Below are positions 1 to 9,375 of a stretch of 64,000 nt of DNA, piece by piece. Position numbers and translations under genes: made by a program. The notes under the pieces are model-generated. The model had not been told where the DNA came from and did not search any database. It was given only the letters and a program-made list of their open reading frames with translations. Source of the DNA: Gammaproteobacteria bacterium (GTDB taxonomy: Bacteria > Pseudomonadota > Gammaproteobacteria > Ga0077536); the NCBI GenBank assembly GCA_016191285.1, contig JACPPA010000002.1, positions 62,001 to 126,000 of the forward strand, given 5' to 3'. Each line of letters starts with the position of its first letter. Position 1 is the first letter of the stretch.

Positions 1-1
1 T

Positions 2-1594
2 CAGGTCCAGCGGCAAACTCAGGAACTCGCCGTGGCCCGCGACCAGGCGTTGGCGGCGTCCAAAGTTAAGTCCGATTTTCTGGCCAGCATGAGCCACGAA
101 ATCCGTACGCCACTAAACGCGATTATCGGCATGGCGGAGTTGCTCGGCGACACCCCGTTGTCCGGGGAGCAGGAACGTTACGTCGGGGTCTTTAAGAACG
201 CCGGCGAGGCGCTGCTCAGTTTGGTCAATGACATTTTGGATCTGTCGAAGATCGAGGCCGGCCAGTTGCGGTTGGAAGAAATTGAATTTGAACCGCGCGA
301 ATTGTTGGAGCAGGCCGCCGATATTTACGCGCTAAAAACCGCGGCCAAGGGACTGGAACTTGCGGTAAATGTCGCGGGTAACGTGCCGCCTGTTGTCGTC
401 GGTGATCCGGCGCGTCTGCGGCAAATCGTGCTGAATCTCGTCGGCAATGCGATTAAATTTACCGAGCAGGGTGAAATTGTCGTGGCGGCGGAGGTCGTGA
501 CTACGACTGCGACAAAGCTCCGCCTGCGGGTCACCGTAACGGACACCGGGATTGGTATTCCGCGCGACAAATGCGACGCGATTTTCGGCAGTTTTACGCA
601 GGTCGATTCATCGACCACGCGTAAATATGGCGGGACCGGTTTGGGGCTTGCGATCTCCAAACGTCTGGCCGAAATGATGGGCGGCACTATCTGGGTCGAC
701 AGCGTCGTTGGCGAGGGCAGCGTCTTTAGTTTCGAAATCGATCTCACGCGAACCACGGCAACCAATCTGCGCGTGGTCGCGCAACCGCAGATCGCGGGTG
801 TTCCGATCCTGGTGGTCGACGACAATGCGACTAACCGGTTGATCTTAAGTCAGACGCTCGCGGCACTTGGCGCGCGCGTCACCGAGGCGACGAGTGGACG
901 GGATGCCGTGCGTGCCTTTCAAAAGGCGCGCGAGGCGAAGTCGAACTTCGAATTTATTTTGTGTGATTCGCAAATGCCCGAGATGGACGGTTTTGCGGCG
1001 ATCGAGGCGATCCTGGCGCTCGGTGGTGTCGCGCGCAGTGTGGTGATGCTGACCTCGTCGAATTTGCAGCAGGATGTTGAGCACGCCAAGGCGCTTGGCC
1101 TCGGTGGATACCTGGTTAAGCCGATCAAGCGTAACGATTTGTTCATCGCTTTAGTCCGTGTGCGCGCGACGGAAGCGAAGATAACCCAGACGATGTCCAC
1201 TGCGGCGGCGGCAGGTGTTGCGCGTCGGTCAATTTTATTAGTGGAGGACAATTCCGATAACCGCCTGTTGATCCAAGCCTACTTAACCCGTGAACCGTAC
1301 GATCTCGATACCGCCGAAGATGGCGCGGCAGCACTGGTGCGGTTCCAAGAACGACGCTACGACTTGGTGCTGATGGATGTCCAGATGCCCATCATGGACG
1401 GGCACGAGGCGACTCGCCAGATTAGGCGTCTCGAACATCAAACCGGTCGGCCCGCGATTCCGGTCATCGCGCTTACCGCGCATGCCGTGAAGGAGGAATT
1501 TGATAAGAGTCTACAAGCCGGCTGTACCACTCATCTAACCAAACCCATCAAAAAGCAGATCCTGCTCGAGACCCTCGCTGAGTACTTGCACTAG
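2..1594 (+). CDS. Hybrid sensor histidine kinase with two receiver domains (5' end cut by window edge)
   Basis: Three-part signalling protein. The reading frame is open from base 2, so the N-terminal sensor part lies outside the window; a GTG at 32 is only an internal codon. In order: HisKA dimerisation helix with phospho-acceptor H-box SHEIRTPLN (His codon 95-97); HATPase_c with N-box ([13 protein letters not shown]), G1 (DTGIGI) and G2 (GGTGLGLAI); receiver 1 (VVDDN, phospho-Asp codon 965-967 in [13 protein letters not shown]); receiver 2 (VEDN, Asp codon 1376-1378 in [13 protein letters not shown]). No Hpt domain follows, so a separate phosphotransfer protein is expected if this is a relay. 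The input signal cannot be told. Its position ahead of the EPS genes suggests, but does not show, control of EPS or biofilm. Confidence 0.93.
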   Translation, partial: QVQRQTQELAVARDQALAASKVKSDFLASMSHEIRTPLNAIIGMAELLGDTPLSGEQERYVGVFKNAGEALLSLVNDILDLSKIEAGQLRLEEIEFEPRELLEQAADIYALKTAAKGLELAVNVAGNVPPVVVGDPARLRQIVLNLVGNAIKFTEQGEIVVAAEVVTTTATKLRLRVTVTDTGIGIPRDKCDAIFGSFTQVDSSTTRKYGGTGLGLAISKRLAEMMGGTIWVDSVVGEGSVFSFEIDLTRTTATNLRVVAQPQIAGVPILVVDDNATNRLILSQTLAALGARVTEATSGRDAVRAFQKAREAKSNFEFILCDSQMPEMDGFAAIEAILALGGVARSVVMLTSSNLQQDVEHAKALGLGGYLVKPIKRNDLFIALVRVRATEAKITQTMSTAAAAGVARRSILLVEDNSDNRLLIQAYLTREPYDLDTAEDGAAALVRFQERRYDLVLMDVQMPIMDGHEATRQIRRLEHQTGRPAIPVIALTAHAVKEEFDKSLQAGCTTHLTKPIKKQILLETLAEYLH

Positions 1595-1916
1595 CTGCCG
1601 GACTGCCGGATCGCGGCAGTTGTCGCCGCTGGCCGACAGGCTGCGCCAATTTGAGTTAATGGCCAATCCCCGCCGAGCCCGGAACTGGTCTGCAACCGGC
1701 GGTTTAAGGCGCTCAACCAGCTCACCGCTGAAATTCTAAACCGCTGTTTTAATTAATTTATTAATTCAGATCTGTAATTCGTCACAATCCTTTGCACCGC
1801 CCGCCGCTAGTTATTTTCGGTTGGCACAAGGGTTGCTCCCTTACTTTCAAAGAATTGCTCGCGACCCCGGTTGGTCGGTCCGTGAGCGCATAACCATCGG
1901 CATCCATGGACTGCAT
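1595..1916. other. Intergenic region with hairpin and AT-rich patch
   Basis: About 320 bases without a convincing gene. Just after the kinase stop there is a hairpin (CTGCCG at 1603-1608, CGGCAG at 1614-1619) with no T-run, at best a weak terminator. At about 1738-1775 the sequence becomes strikingly AT-rich (contains TTAATTAA and TTATTAATT) in an otherwise GC-rich region. This is a plausible promoter/UP-element region for the sugar transferase, but no clean -35/-10 pair could be chosen. Confidence 0.35.
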
Positions 1917-3314
1917 ATGCTGAGAATATTCAGGCACTACATTCCTATTACCTTGCTGCTGCTCGGCGTCGCGGAGACGTTGATTCTGCTGGTCTCGATC
2001 TATTTGGGCGCCGTGTTAGGGATGGCGTTGGAGCCACCGACTCTCAGTCCGTTGCACGGGACCGGCCTACCGCTGTGGGCCAAGGCCGTTGCCTTTTGTT
2101 TGGCGATGCTGGCTGGAATGATCGCGATGGGCTTCTATCAGCGCGAGCAGCGTGACGGGCCGATGACCACGCTGATCCGCTTGTGCCTCAGTTTTCTGGT
2201 CGGCTTCCTCGTCATGGGCGTCATCTACATGACGTTCCCGATCCTAATCGTCGGTGGCGCGACGTACGCGGTTGCGCTCATCAGTTCCTTTGTCGGCATC
2301 GCCACCTGCCGCCTGATTTGCTCGGCGACAACCGACGCGCGTTTTGCGCGGCGCGTGTTGGTGCTGGGAGTTGGTGAACGCGCGCGCCAAATCGAGAATC
2401 TCCGCCGCACGTCCGACCGCAGCGGCATTTCGATTATCGGCTTCATCGATATTGGCATCGATCCGCTGGTGGTGAGCGAATCGAAAATCATTCGCCCGAA
2501 CGGGAGCCTGCGCGAACTTGCCGATCGCTTTGCGGCCGACGAGATCGTCGTCGCCATCGATGATCGCCGCAAAGGTCTGCCAATCCAGGAAGTCTTGGAT
2601 TGCAAAATGTACGGCATACGCATCATCGAAGAAGCCGTCTTCCTTGAACGCCAGTTAGGCAAGATCCGGCTCGATGCCATGCATCCTAGTAATGTCATTT
2701 ATTCCGACGGCTTTACGCAGGCCGTTCTAAAGAAAACCGAGAAGCGGATCCTGGATATTATTCTCGCGAGCTTACTCGCGCTGGTGACCTTGCCGGTGAT
2801 GCTGTTAACGGTAATTGCCATTGCGCTCGAATCCGGCATGCCGATCCTGTATCGCCAAAATCGTGTGGGGCTGCGCGGTCGCGAGTTCCAAGTCTATAAA
2901 TTTCGATCGATGTGCAAGAACGCGGAACACGATGGCGAGGCAGTGTGGGCACGGCATGATGATGATCGGGTAACCCACGTCGGCGCTATTATTCGCAAAT
3001 TTAGAATCGACGAACTGCCGCAACTGTTCAATGTGTTGAAGGGCGATATGAGTTTCGTCGGCCCGCGCCCGGAACGGCCGGAATTCGTCGCGGAACTGGC
3101 CAACGCCATCCCGTATTACGACTTACGGCATCACGTTAAACCGGGGATCACCGGCTGGGCGCAGGTATCGTATCCCTATGGCGCTTCCATCAAAGATTCG
3201 CGTGAAAAGCTTCAATACGATTTGTACTATCTCAAGAATTACAGTTTATTTCTTGACGTGAACATCCTGTTACAGACGGTCCAAGTTATACTGTGGGGTA
3301 AAGGCGCACGCTGA
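1917..3314 (+). CDS. EPS-initiating polyprenyl glycosylphosphotransferase (XrtA/PEP-CTERM type, EpsB-like)
   Basis: Membrane enzyme that transfers a sugar-1-phosphate from a nucleotide sugar to undecaprenyl phosphate, the first step of EPS repeat-unit assembly. The N-terminal half has about four or five membrane segments, followed by a CoA-binding-like Rossmann domain (RRVLVLGVGERA). The C-terminal bacterial sugar transferase domain shows KRILDIILA, YRQNRVGLRGREFQVYKFRSM-like residues, DELPQLFNVLKGDMSFVGPRPERP and GITGWAQV. The start is the ATG giving MLRIFRHYIP, which matches the usual beginning of the PEP-CTERM-associated sugar transferase family (TIGR03013 type), about 465 residues. An in-frame TTG at 1821 would add 32 residues not expected for the family. 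Donor sugar cannot be read from sequence. Confidence 0.92.
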   Translation: MLRIFRHYIPITLLLLGVAETLILLVSIYLGAVLGMALEPPTLSPLHGTGLPLWAKAVAFCLAMLAGMIAMGFYQREQRDGPMTTLIRLCLSFLVGFLVMGVIYMTFPILIVGGATYAVALISSFVGIATCRLICSATTDARFARRVLVLGVGERARQIENLRRTSDRSGISIIGFIDIGIDPLVVSESKIIRPNGSLRELADRFAADEIVVAIDDRRKGLPIQEVLDCKMYGIRIIEEAVFLERQLGKIRLDAMHPSNVIYSDGFTQAVLKKTEKRILDIILASLLALVTLPVMLLTVIAIALESGMPILYRQNRVGLRGREFQVYKFRSMCKNAEHDGEAVWARHDDDRVTHVGAIIRKFRIDELPQLFNVLKGDMSFVGPRPERPEFVAELANAIPYYDLRHHVKPGITGWAQVSYPYGASIKDSREKLQYDLYYLKNYSLFLDVNILLQTVQVILWGKGAR

Positions 3315-3389
3315 GAGAATTCTAACCCCTGATGCAAGATTGTCCGCGCAATCGTCTCCATTGCCTCCGCGCGCGGCACTCCGAGGCGT

Positions 3390-5501
3390 ATGCCTAATTT
3401 CGGCGTTGTCGCTTCTTTCACCGGTGCATTGTGCTTTATCGCGCTCGCACTCATCCAATTCGTCAATAATCGAAGCGTCCTCGTGGCGCGCGCCATCATC
3501 GCGGCGAGCGTGATCTCGGCCGCGTGGTTGGGCGTACACGCGGCGTACTACAACGAAGACTTGCCTGCGCTGGGATTTACCGGTCTACAGTTGCTCGAAG
3601 TCCTGCGCAATCTCGCTTGGCTCGCGGTGTTCGCCGCGATATTTCACGCGGGCGATCAAACGGGCACGGCCTCGCGTCGTTATCGCCGTTTGTTGGTCGG
3701 TGCGAGCGCCGCGGCATCGGTAGCCGTGGCTACCTTCATCGCTAATCGCTATCAGTGGTCGGGATTATCTTTGGCGGCGTTGTCCAAAGCCGCACTTTTG
3801 TCGTTTCTATCGCTCGCGATCATCGGTTTGATCCTAATCGAGCAGCTCTATCGCAATGTGGCACTAGAGCGCCGATGGTCGATTAAATTCCTCTGTCTCG
3901 GCGTCGGTGCGATCTACGCTTACGACTTTGTGCTCTATGCCGACGGTTTGCTATTTAACCAACTGAATCCGGCGCTGTGGGCGGGACGCGGCGCGGCGAA
4001 TGCGGTAGCGGTGCCCCTTATTGCGATCTCGGCGTCGCGTAATCGCGGTCCCCAGCTCAATCTCTTCGTCTCTCGACAATTGGCGTTTCATAGCACCGCG
4101 CTACTCGGTGTCGGCGCGTACTTACTCGCCATGGCCAGTGTCGGGTATGCCCTACGGGTGTATGGCGGCGAGTGGGGCAGTGCGTTACGCGTGGTGTTCT
4201 TGTTTGCGGCGCTGGTGTTATTGGTCACGTTGCTCGGCTCCGCGGGGTTGCGGTCGCGCTTACGGCTGTTCTTGGCTCAGCACTTTTACCGCAACAAATA
4301 TGATTACGGTGAGGTGTGGTTGTCGTTTACGAATCGCTTATCGAAAATTGAAGACGACCCGGGCGAATTACGTGGCGCGATGTTAAAAGCCATTGCCGAT
4401 ATCATGGATGCCACCGGCGGGGCATTGTGGCAACGCGGCGCGGCTTCTACCTTTGCGCCGACCGCCAACTGGGAAATTGAGACCGCCGTTTTACAGGAAA
4501 TCGCCGAAGATCATCCGTTGATCGAGTCACTGCGCAGCGTCGGCCATGTCATCGATATCCGCGAAGAAGCAACTCGCGCGAGCTTGAGCGAACACACGGC
4601 TATTCCGTTTTGGTTGCTTGAATATCCGCGCGCTTGGCTATTGATTCCGATCGTCCACCGCGAGAATTTGGTGGCCTTTGTACTGCTCTGTCAGCCGCGC
4701 ACCGAACCGCGTCTGTCGTGGGAGGATCGCGCGCTGATGACCACGGTTGGACGCCAAGCCGCCAGTTATTTAGCGCTGATGGACGCGACCGCCGCGCTTG
4801 CTGACGCGCGCCAGTTCGAAGCCTTCAATCGCCTCTCGGCGTTTTTGGTGCACGATTTGAAAAACGTAGTGGCGCAACTTTCGCTCGTCACCCGTAATGC
4901 CGAGAAGCACCGTAGTAATCCTGAATTCATTACCGATGTGTTCACCACCGTTGGCGATGCGGTGGCCAAGATGAATCGAATGCTCGGCAATTTACGCCAC
5001 GCGCAAACCGGCCCGACCGCAGTGCTCGATCTGCAAGAGGTGGTGCGCGAGGCAGTCATCCAGCTCAGTGCCCGCGTACCCGTACCGCGCGTGCTTGGGA
5101 CCGCCGAAGCGCTGCAGGTGGTTGGTAACCGCGATCGCGTGGTGGCCGCCATTGAACATCTATTGCAGAACGCCCAAGATGCCACCCCGCCCGACGGTAG
5201 TATTCAAGTTCGGCTGGCGCATACCGATGAACGTGCGATAGTCGAGATCATCGACACGGGTAGCGGAATGACGCAAGAATTTATTCAGAATCGTTTGTTC
5301 AAGCCGTTTGATACCACGAAAGGGAAAGCGGGCATGGGGATTGGCGTCTACGAGAGCTTGCACATCGTCACCAGCCTGGGCGGACGGCTCACCGTGGAAA
5401 GCACCCCATCGAAAGGTACGACGTTTAAGATTTTGTTACCCCGCTATGTCGAGGTTGCAGGGCACGAAGCGCATCCGGCGCGCCTGGAAAAATCCGCATG
5501 A
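3390..5501 (+). CDS. prsK: PEP-CTERM system sensor histidine kinase PrsK
   Basis: Membrane sensor kinase of the PrsK/PrsR pair found beside exosortase A systems. Residues 1-290 carry about eight hydrophobic segments. A GAF-like region follows (about 310-450), then an unusual His box AFLVHDLKN (His488), an N-box-like HLLQNAQDA, DTGSGM, and a G2 region GKAGMGIGVYES. The 703-residue length fits the PrsK family (TIGR02916 type). The start used is ATG at 3390; no strong ribosome site is visible. The 3' end overlaps prsR by 4 bases (ATGA), so the two are translationally coupled. Its stimulus is unknown for the family. Partner: PrsR. Confidence 0.94.
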   Translation: MPNFGVVASFTGALCFIALALIQFVNNRSVLVARAIIAASVISAAWLGVHAAYYNEDLPALGFTGLQLLEVLRNLAWLAVFAAIFHAGDQTGTASRRYRRLLVGASAAASVAVATFIANRYQWSGLSLAALSKAALLSFLSLAIIGLILIEQLYRNVALERRWSIKFLCLGVGAIYAYDFVLYADGLLFNQLNPALWAGRGAANAVAVPLIAISASRNRGPQLNLFVSRQLAFHSTALLGVGAYLLAMASVGYALRVYGGEWGSALRVVFLFAALVLLVTLLGSAGLRSRLRLFLAQHFYRNKYDYGEVWLSFTNRLSKIEDDPGELRGAMLKAIADIMDATGGALWQRGAASTFAPTANWEIETAVLQEIAEDHPLIESLRSVGHVIDIREEATRASLSEHTAIPFWLLEYPRAWLLIPIVHRENLVAFVLLCQPRTEPRLSWEDRALMTTVGRQAASYLALMDATAALADARQFEAFNRLSAFLVHDLKNVVAQLSLVTRNAEKHRSNPEFITDVFTTVGDAVAKMNRMLGNLRHAQTGPTAVLDLQEVVREAVIQLSARVPVPRVLGTAEALQVVGNRDRVVAAIEHLLQNAQDATPPDGSIQVRLAHTDERAIVEIIDTGSGMTQEFIQNRLFKPFDTTKGKAGMGIGVYESLHIVTSLGGRLTVESTPSKGTTFKILLPRYVEVAGHEAHPARLEKSA

Positions 5502-6841
5502 GCAAGGGCAAAGTTCTCATCGTCGATGACGACAGCGGCCTACAGAAGCAACTGAAGTGGTCGCTCGAAGATTATGATGTGTCGATCGCGGGCGATCGCG
5601 AGTCGGCACTGGAGGCGTTGCGGCGGCATGAGCCGCCGGTAGTGACTTTGGACCTCGGTCTACCGCCGGACGCCGCCAACGCGTCTGAAGGCTTACGCGC
5701 CCTGCGCGAAATCTTACGCGTGGCGCCGATGACCAAGGTGATTGTGATCACCGGTAATGATGATCGCGAAGTTGCCGTGCGCTCAGTCGGGCAGGGCGCT
5801 TTCGATTTCTACGAAAAGCCCATCGACCCCGATGTGCTGCGGCTGATCATTGCGCGTGCTCATCGGATGCACGAGCTTGAAACCGAAAACCGGCGGTTGC
5901 TCGAAACTCGACGCGAACCGCTCGCCGGGATCGTAGCCAGCAGTGTGCAAATGCTCGAAACCTGTCGGCGCATCGAAAAAATCGCGCCAACCAACGCCAC
6001 CGTGCTAATTCTCGGCGAAAGCGGCACCGGCAAGGAGATCCTGGCGCGGGCAACCCACGAGTTGAGCGCCCGCAAAGACAAGCGCTTCGTGGCGATCAAT
6101 TGCGCGGCCATTCCGGAATCACTACTCGAAAGCGAGTTATTCGGTCACGAGAAAGGGGCCTTCACTGGTGCCGCCAAACAAACCAAGGGTAAGATCGAAT
6201 ACGCCGAAGGCGGCACCTTATTTCTGGACGAAATGGGCGATTTGCCCGGCGCCTTGCAGGCTAAGCTGCTACGCTTTTTGCAGGAACGCGTGATCGAACG
6301 CGTCGGCGGCCGCGAGGAGATCCCGGTCGATACTCGCGTGGTGTGCGCCACACACAAAAATCTCAAGGCGCTAATTTCGCAGAATCTGTTTCGCGAAGAT
6401 CTGTACTACCGCGTGAGCGAGGTATCGATTGCAATTCCGCCGCTCCGTGAGCGCCCGGGCGACGCAATCCTGATCGCGCGCGTGCTTTTAAACAAGTACC
6501 GCGAATCGAATGCTGGTTCGGTGCTTGATTTTAGTCCGAGTGCGCTCGCCGCGATTGATTGTTACGAATGGCCGGGCAACGTGCGGGAACTCGAGAATCG
6601 AGTCAAACGCGCAGCAATCATGGCTGACGGGCCTATTATCGAATCTTACGATCTCGAACTTGACGCGCCCGCGGCTACGGGTTTTAAGACCTTGCGCGAG
6701 GTGCGCGAAATTGCCGAAGCCAATGCCATCCAGCATGCGCTGGCGGTCAACGGCGGACAGATCGGCAAGGCTGCCGATCTGCTAGGGGTCAGTCGACCGA
6801 CCGTTTATCACCTTCTAAAGAAATACAATATTCCAGCGTGA
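5498..6841 (+). CDS. prsR: PEP-CTERM system sigma54-dependent response regulator PrsR
   Basis: NtrC-class transcription activator. Receiver domain at residues 1-125 with phospho-Asp52 (VTLDLGLP) and Lys in YEKPID. AAA+ domain with Walker A GESGTGKE, the sigma54-contact loop GAFTGA, Walker B TLFLDEMGD and the R-finger region. C-terminal Fis-type HTH ending near IGKAADLLGVSRPTVYHLL. Length 447, as expected for TIGR02915-type PrsR. The intact GAFTGA motif means its targets should have -24/-12 promoters; one clear example lies upstream of the PEP-CTERM gene at 25.3 kb (see regulatory entries). Overlaps prsK by 4 bases. Confidence 0.95.
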   Translation: MSKGKVLIVDDDSGLQKQLKWSLEDYDVSIAGDRESALEALRRHEPPVVTLDLGLPPDAANASEGLRALREILRVAPMTKVIVITGNDDREVAVRSVGQGAFDFYEKPIDPDVLRLIIARAHRMHELETENRRLLETRREPLAGIVASSVQMLETCRRIEKIAPTNATVLILGESGTGKEILARATHELSARKDKRFVAINCAAIPESLLESELFGHEKGAFTGAAKQTKGKIEYAEGGTLFLDEMGDLPGALQAKLLRFLQERVIERVGGREEIPVDTRVVCATHKNLKALISQNLFREDLYYRVSEVSIAIPPLRERPGDAILIARVLLNKYRESNAGSVLDFSPSALAAIDCYEWPGNVRELENRVKRAAIMADGPIIESYDLELDAPAATGFKTLREVREIAEANAIQHALAVNGGQIGKAADLLGVSRPTVYHLLKKYNIPA

Positions 6842-6861
6842 ATCACACCGGTATATCGAAT

Positions 6862-7065
6862 TTACTTGTAACAAGTCGTGTGAGTTAACAGGGATTTAAC
6901 CGCGGATGAGAATTCAGTTGCTTGTTTCTTCACCGGCTTTGGGGTGGTATCGGCGGGAGCATCATCCTCATGGGCATCGTGCTCCGCGATAAAGAAATCG
7001 TGCTCCGCGTCCGCCACGACGACGGTCGCCCCCAACGATGAAACCAGCTGTTGGCTCTTAGCCAT
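6862..7065 (-). CDS. Unrecognised small acidic protein (67 aa)
   Basis: I do not recognise this family. The call rests on a very good ribosome site: on the minus strand GGAAGGAGCAAAGATT precedes the ATG at 7065. The product starts MAKSQQLVSSLG, has a middle rich in Asp, Glu, His and Ala (three His within AEHDFFIAEHDAHEDD), a short Pro/Lys stretch and ends LLTHTTCYK with one Cys. No signal peptide or membrane segment. It converges with prsR and diverges from the AHL-synthase-like acyltransferase at 7198, so the 130-base gap upstream may hold two back-to-back promoters. Function unknown. A longer in-frame opening up to 7365 exists but its extra part overlaps the acyltransferase and is unlikely to be real. 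Confidence 0.6.
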   Translation of the reverse strand: MAKSQQLVSSLGATVVVADAEHDFFIAEHDAHEDDAPADTTPKPVKKQATEFSSAVKSLLTHTTCYK

Positions 7066-7197
7066 AATCTTTGCTCCTTCCAATGGAGTGAACTTTTTTA
7101 GTGAGTACGCCTGACGAATCGACCCGATGTTACACTTTTTAACGTCGATTACGAAATAGAGTGATGGCAGTAATGTACATAGCGCGGGCGCAGGCCA

Positions 7198-7929
7198 ATG
7201 GATACTGAACGTGTGGTGGAGGATTTCCGCCATTACTTTTCGATGGTCGCGGCGATTACACCTGAGTTGCGGGATCAGGCCTACCGGATCCGCTATGCGG
7301 TGTATGCCGAGGAGTTGGGCTGGGAGGACAAGGACCGATTTCCCGACAAGCGCGAGACCGATCAATATGATATCGATAGTTTGTGCTGCCTTTTACGGCA
7401 TCGGGCCAGTGGCCAGAACGTTGGCTGCGTACGCCTCATTCGGAGCACTGCGGACGGCGAGCGTGCCTTTCCGTTTGAGAGCGTGATTGTCGCCGGCAGT
7501 GCCCTCGAGGACCGTTTCGGCGTCGATTGGCGGTCAAAGTCGGCCGAAATATCGCGAATCGCCGTGGTCTCCCAATTCCGCCGCCGGCGTGGCGAACGTG
7601 AGCGACCCGAAAATGCCATCGAGGACGATAATTCCGTCACGCCTGAGCGGCGCGTATTTCCGCATATCGCGATTGGGTTATATCTAGGCGCGGCGACGAT
7701 GGGCCTAATCAATGGCGTTGCGCGCGTATTCGCGATCATGGAACCTAAGCTCGCGCGCCGTTTGCGGATTTATGGGATTGAATTCGAAGCCATCGGCGAA
7801 CCGATAGAACACCACGGAGTGCGCATTCCCTATGTTCTGACTCGCGAATCGTTTGAGGGGAGTGCCACGGCGTCGATCAAATCGTTGTTGCGGACGATTA
7901 CGGAGGATCTGCGGAGTTCGGGGGGATAG
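7198..7929 (+). CDS. PEP-CTERM/exosortase-associated acyltransferase (AHL-synthase-like GNAT)
   Basis: GNAT-fold N-acyltransferase of the family that accompanies exosortase A loci (TIGR03694 type), related to LuxI-class autoinducer synthases and N-acyl amino-acid synthases. Typical residues are R-x-R-Y-x-V-Y-x-E-E-L-GW near residue 30 and E-x-D-x-YD near 55, followed by GCVRLI, SAEISRIAVV and a late ...RLRIYGIEFEAIGEPIEHHG. 243 residues, soluble. The substrate is unknown for the family; a diffusible acylated signal is possible but inferred. Start is ATG at 7198; 5' of it lies the divergent small gene. It may be monocistronic, as a repeat-filled gap follows. Confidence 0.85.
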   Translation: MDTERVVEDFRHYFSMVAAITPELRDQAYRIRYAVYAEELGWEDKDRFPDKRETDQYDIDSLCCLLRHRASGQNVGCVRLIRSTADGERAFPFESVIVAGSALEDRFGVDWRSKSAEISRIAVVSQFRRRRGERERPENAIEDDNSVTPERRVFPHIAIGLYLGAATMGLINGVARVFAIMEPKLARRLRIYGIEFEAIGEPIEHHGVRIPYVLTRESFEGSATASIKSLLRTITEDLRSSGG

Positions 7930-7944
7930 GGTCGCGCGCGGATG

Positions 7945-8085
7945 TCGTTTCCCCCTCACCCCGGCCCTCTCCCACGAGGGGAGAGGGCGTAATTTCGCGA
8001 GTCGCCAAAGTGTTTCTCCGTACCAACGGATTCGAATTTATCCCCTCTCCCCTCGGGGGAGAGGGCTAGGGTGAGGGGGTGCGTT
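7945..8085. repeat. Dispersed inverted repeat, CCCTCTCCC family (two facing copies)
   Basis: Two copies of a short palindrome in opposite orientation. At about 7949-7993: CCCCTCACCCCGGCCCTCTC then GAGGGGAGAGGG. At about 8041-8083: CCCCTCTCCCC, GGGGAGAGGG, then TAGGGTGAGGGGG. Each can form a hairpin by itself and the pair can form a long cruciform. The same element recurs near 9.3, 16.7, 20.0, 20.1 and 29.5 kb. It is a REP/MITE-like interspersed repeat of unknown function. Confidence 0.8.
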
Positions 8086-8193
8086 TGTCGTCATCGCAAG
8101 CATTCGCACACGAACAGGGCAACTATTGTCGCGACGCCCTAGATCGCGTGGCGCTCGCCGCTAAAATTAAGGCTTCATACCGAACTGGCACAG

Positions 8194-9258
8194 ATGAATA
8201 AAAAAGTTCTAATCACCGGCGGCGCTGGCTTTATTGGTTCCGCCCTGGTCCGTTACGCGCTTGCGAATACAGACTGGCAGGTTCTTAATCTTGACCTGCT
8301 GACCTATGCCGGCAATTTAGAATCGCTGCGCGCGATCGAACGCGATCCGCGGTATACCTTTCAGCAAGTGGATATCTGCGACGCGCCGGCCGTCGCGCAG
8401 GCATTCAGAGAATTCCAACCCGACGCCGTGATGCACCTTGCAGCCGAATCGCATGTGGACCGCTCGATCGACGGTCCCGCCGATTTCATTCAAACCAATA
8501 TTACCGGGACCTACGTACTGCTGCAGGCCGCCAAGGATTATTGGTTGACGCTGTCGTCACCGGCCAAGGAGCAATTTCGTTTTCATCACATCTCGACCGA
8601 TGAGGTGTTCGGCAGTTTAGGCGCCGAAGGCTTGTTCACCGAATCGACGCCATATGATCCGCGTTCCCCGTATTCGGCGAGCAAGGCGGCGAGCGATCAC
8701 CTGGTGCGCGCCTGGCGCGAAACGTACGGACTCCCGATTTTGATCACCAATTGCTCTAATAACTACGGACCCTATCAATTTCCAGAGAAGCTCATTCCAT
8801 TGACGATTCGGAAGGCAGTGGGCGGTGAGCGTTTACCGGTCTATGGCAAGGGCGAGAATGTGCGCGATTGGCTGTATGTCGACGATCACGTGCGTGCGCT
8901 AATGTTGGTGTTGGATCAGGGTCGGATCGGCGACACCTATAATATCGGCGGCAGTAGCGAGCGTAAGAATATCGACGTCGTACGCACGCTTTGCAGATTG
9001 TTAGATGCACAGCGACCGAGCCCCGATAGCACCGCGCACGAGAATCTGATCGCGTTCGTCGCCGATCGCCCAGGTCATGATTTTCGCTACGCCATGGACA
9101 CGACTAAAATTCAGCGCGAACTCGGCTGGCAACCGCTAGAAACTTTCGATTCGGGCCTCGCAAAAACCGTGCAGTGGTATTTAGATAATGCGGAGTGGTG
9201 TGCACGCGTGGAATCAGGCGCCTATCGCGGTGAACGATTGGGGCTATCCGGTGCTTAA
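8194..9258 (+). CDS. rfbB: dTDP-glucose 4,6-dehydratase
   Basis: Second step of dTDP-L-rhamnose synthesis: converts dTDP-D-glucose to dTDP-4-keto-6-deoxy-D-glucose. Extended SDR fold with NAD-binding [10 protein letters not shown] at residues 7-16, [10 protein letters not shown], the STDEVFG active-site segment and the catalytic [12 protein letters not shown] (Tyr-x3-Lys). 354 residues, full length for RfbB/RmlB. Cytosolic. First gene of the rfbBACD set. A repeat-containing gap of about 117 bases separates it from rfbA, so the two may be only loosely co-transcribed. Confidence 0.97.
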   Translation: MNKKVLITGGAGFIGSALVRYALANTDWQVLNLDLLTYAGNLESLRAIERDPRYTFQQVDICDAPAVAQAFREFQPDAVMHLAAESHVDRSIDGPADFIQTNITGTYVLLQAAKDYWLTLSSPAKEQFRFHHISTDEVFGSLGAEGLFTESTPYDPRSPYSASKAASDHLVRAWRETYGLPILITNCSNNYGPYQFPEKLIPLTIRKAVGGERLPVYGKGENVRDWLYVDDHVRALMLVLDQGRIGDTYNIGGSSERKNIDVVRTLCRLLDAQRPSPDSTAHENLIAFVADRPGHDFRYAMDTTKIQRELGWQPLETFDSGLAKTVQWYLDNAEWCARVESGAYRGERLGLSGA

Positions 9259-9284
9259 GCGATTCGAACAGCGCGCAGGGAGGG

Positions 9285-9366
9285 GCACTTCCCCCCTCAC
9301 GCTAACCCTCTCAAGCATCGCATTACTCCCTCTCCCCTTGCGGGAGAGGGCCGGGGTGAGGGGTAA
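9285..9366. repeat. Dispersed inverted repeat, CCCTCTCCC family
   Basis: Between rfbB and rfbA: CCCCCCTCACGCTAACCCTCTC on the left, then CCCTCTCCCCTTGCGGGAGAGGG and CCGGGGTGAGGGG. Same family as at 7.95-8.08 kb. It ends only about 10 bases before the rfbA start and probably contributes the 5' untranslated region of rfbA. Confidence 0.75.
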
Positions 9367-9375
9367 GAAACGTCA

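Noticed and set aside
1821-1916. TTG start for the sugar transferase
   Set aside because: Adds 32 residues not seen in the family; ATG 1917 gives the conserved N-terminus.
7066-7365. N-terminal extension of the minus-strand small gene up to 7365
   Set aside because: It runs through the acyltransferase coding region on the other strand; the strong ribosome site is at the internal ATG 7065.
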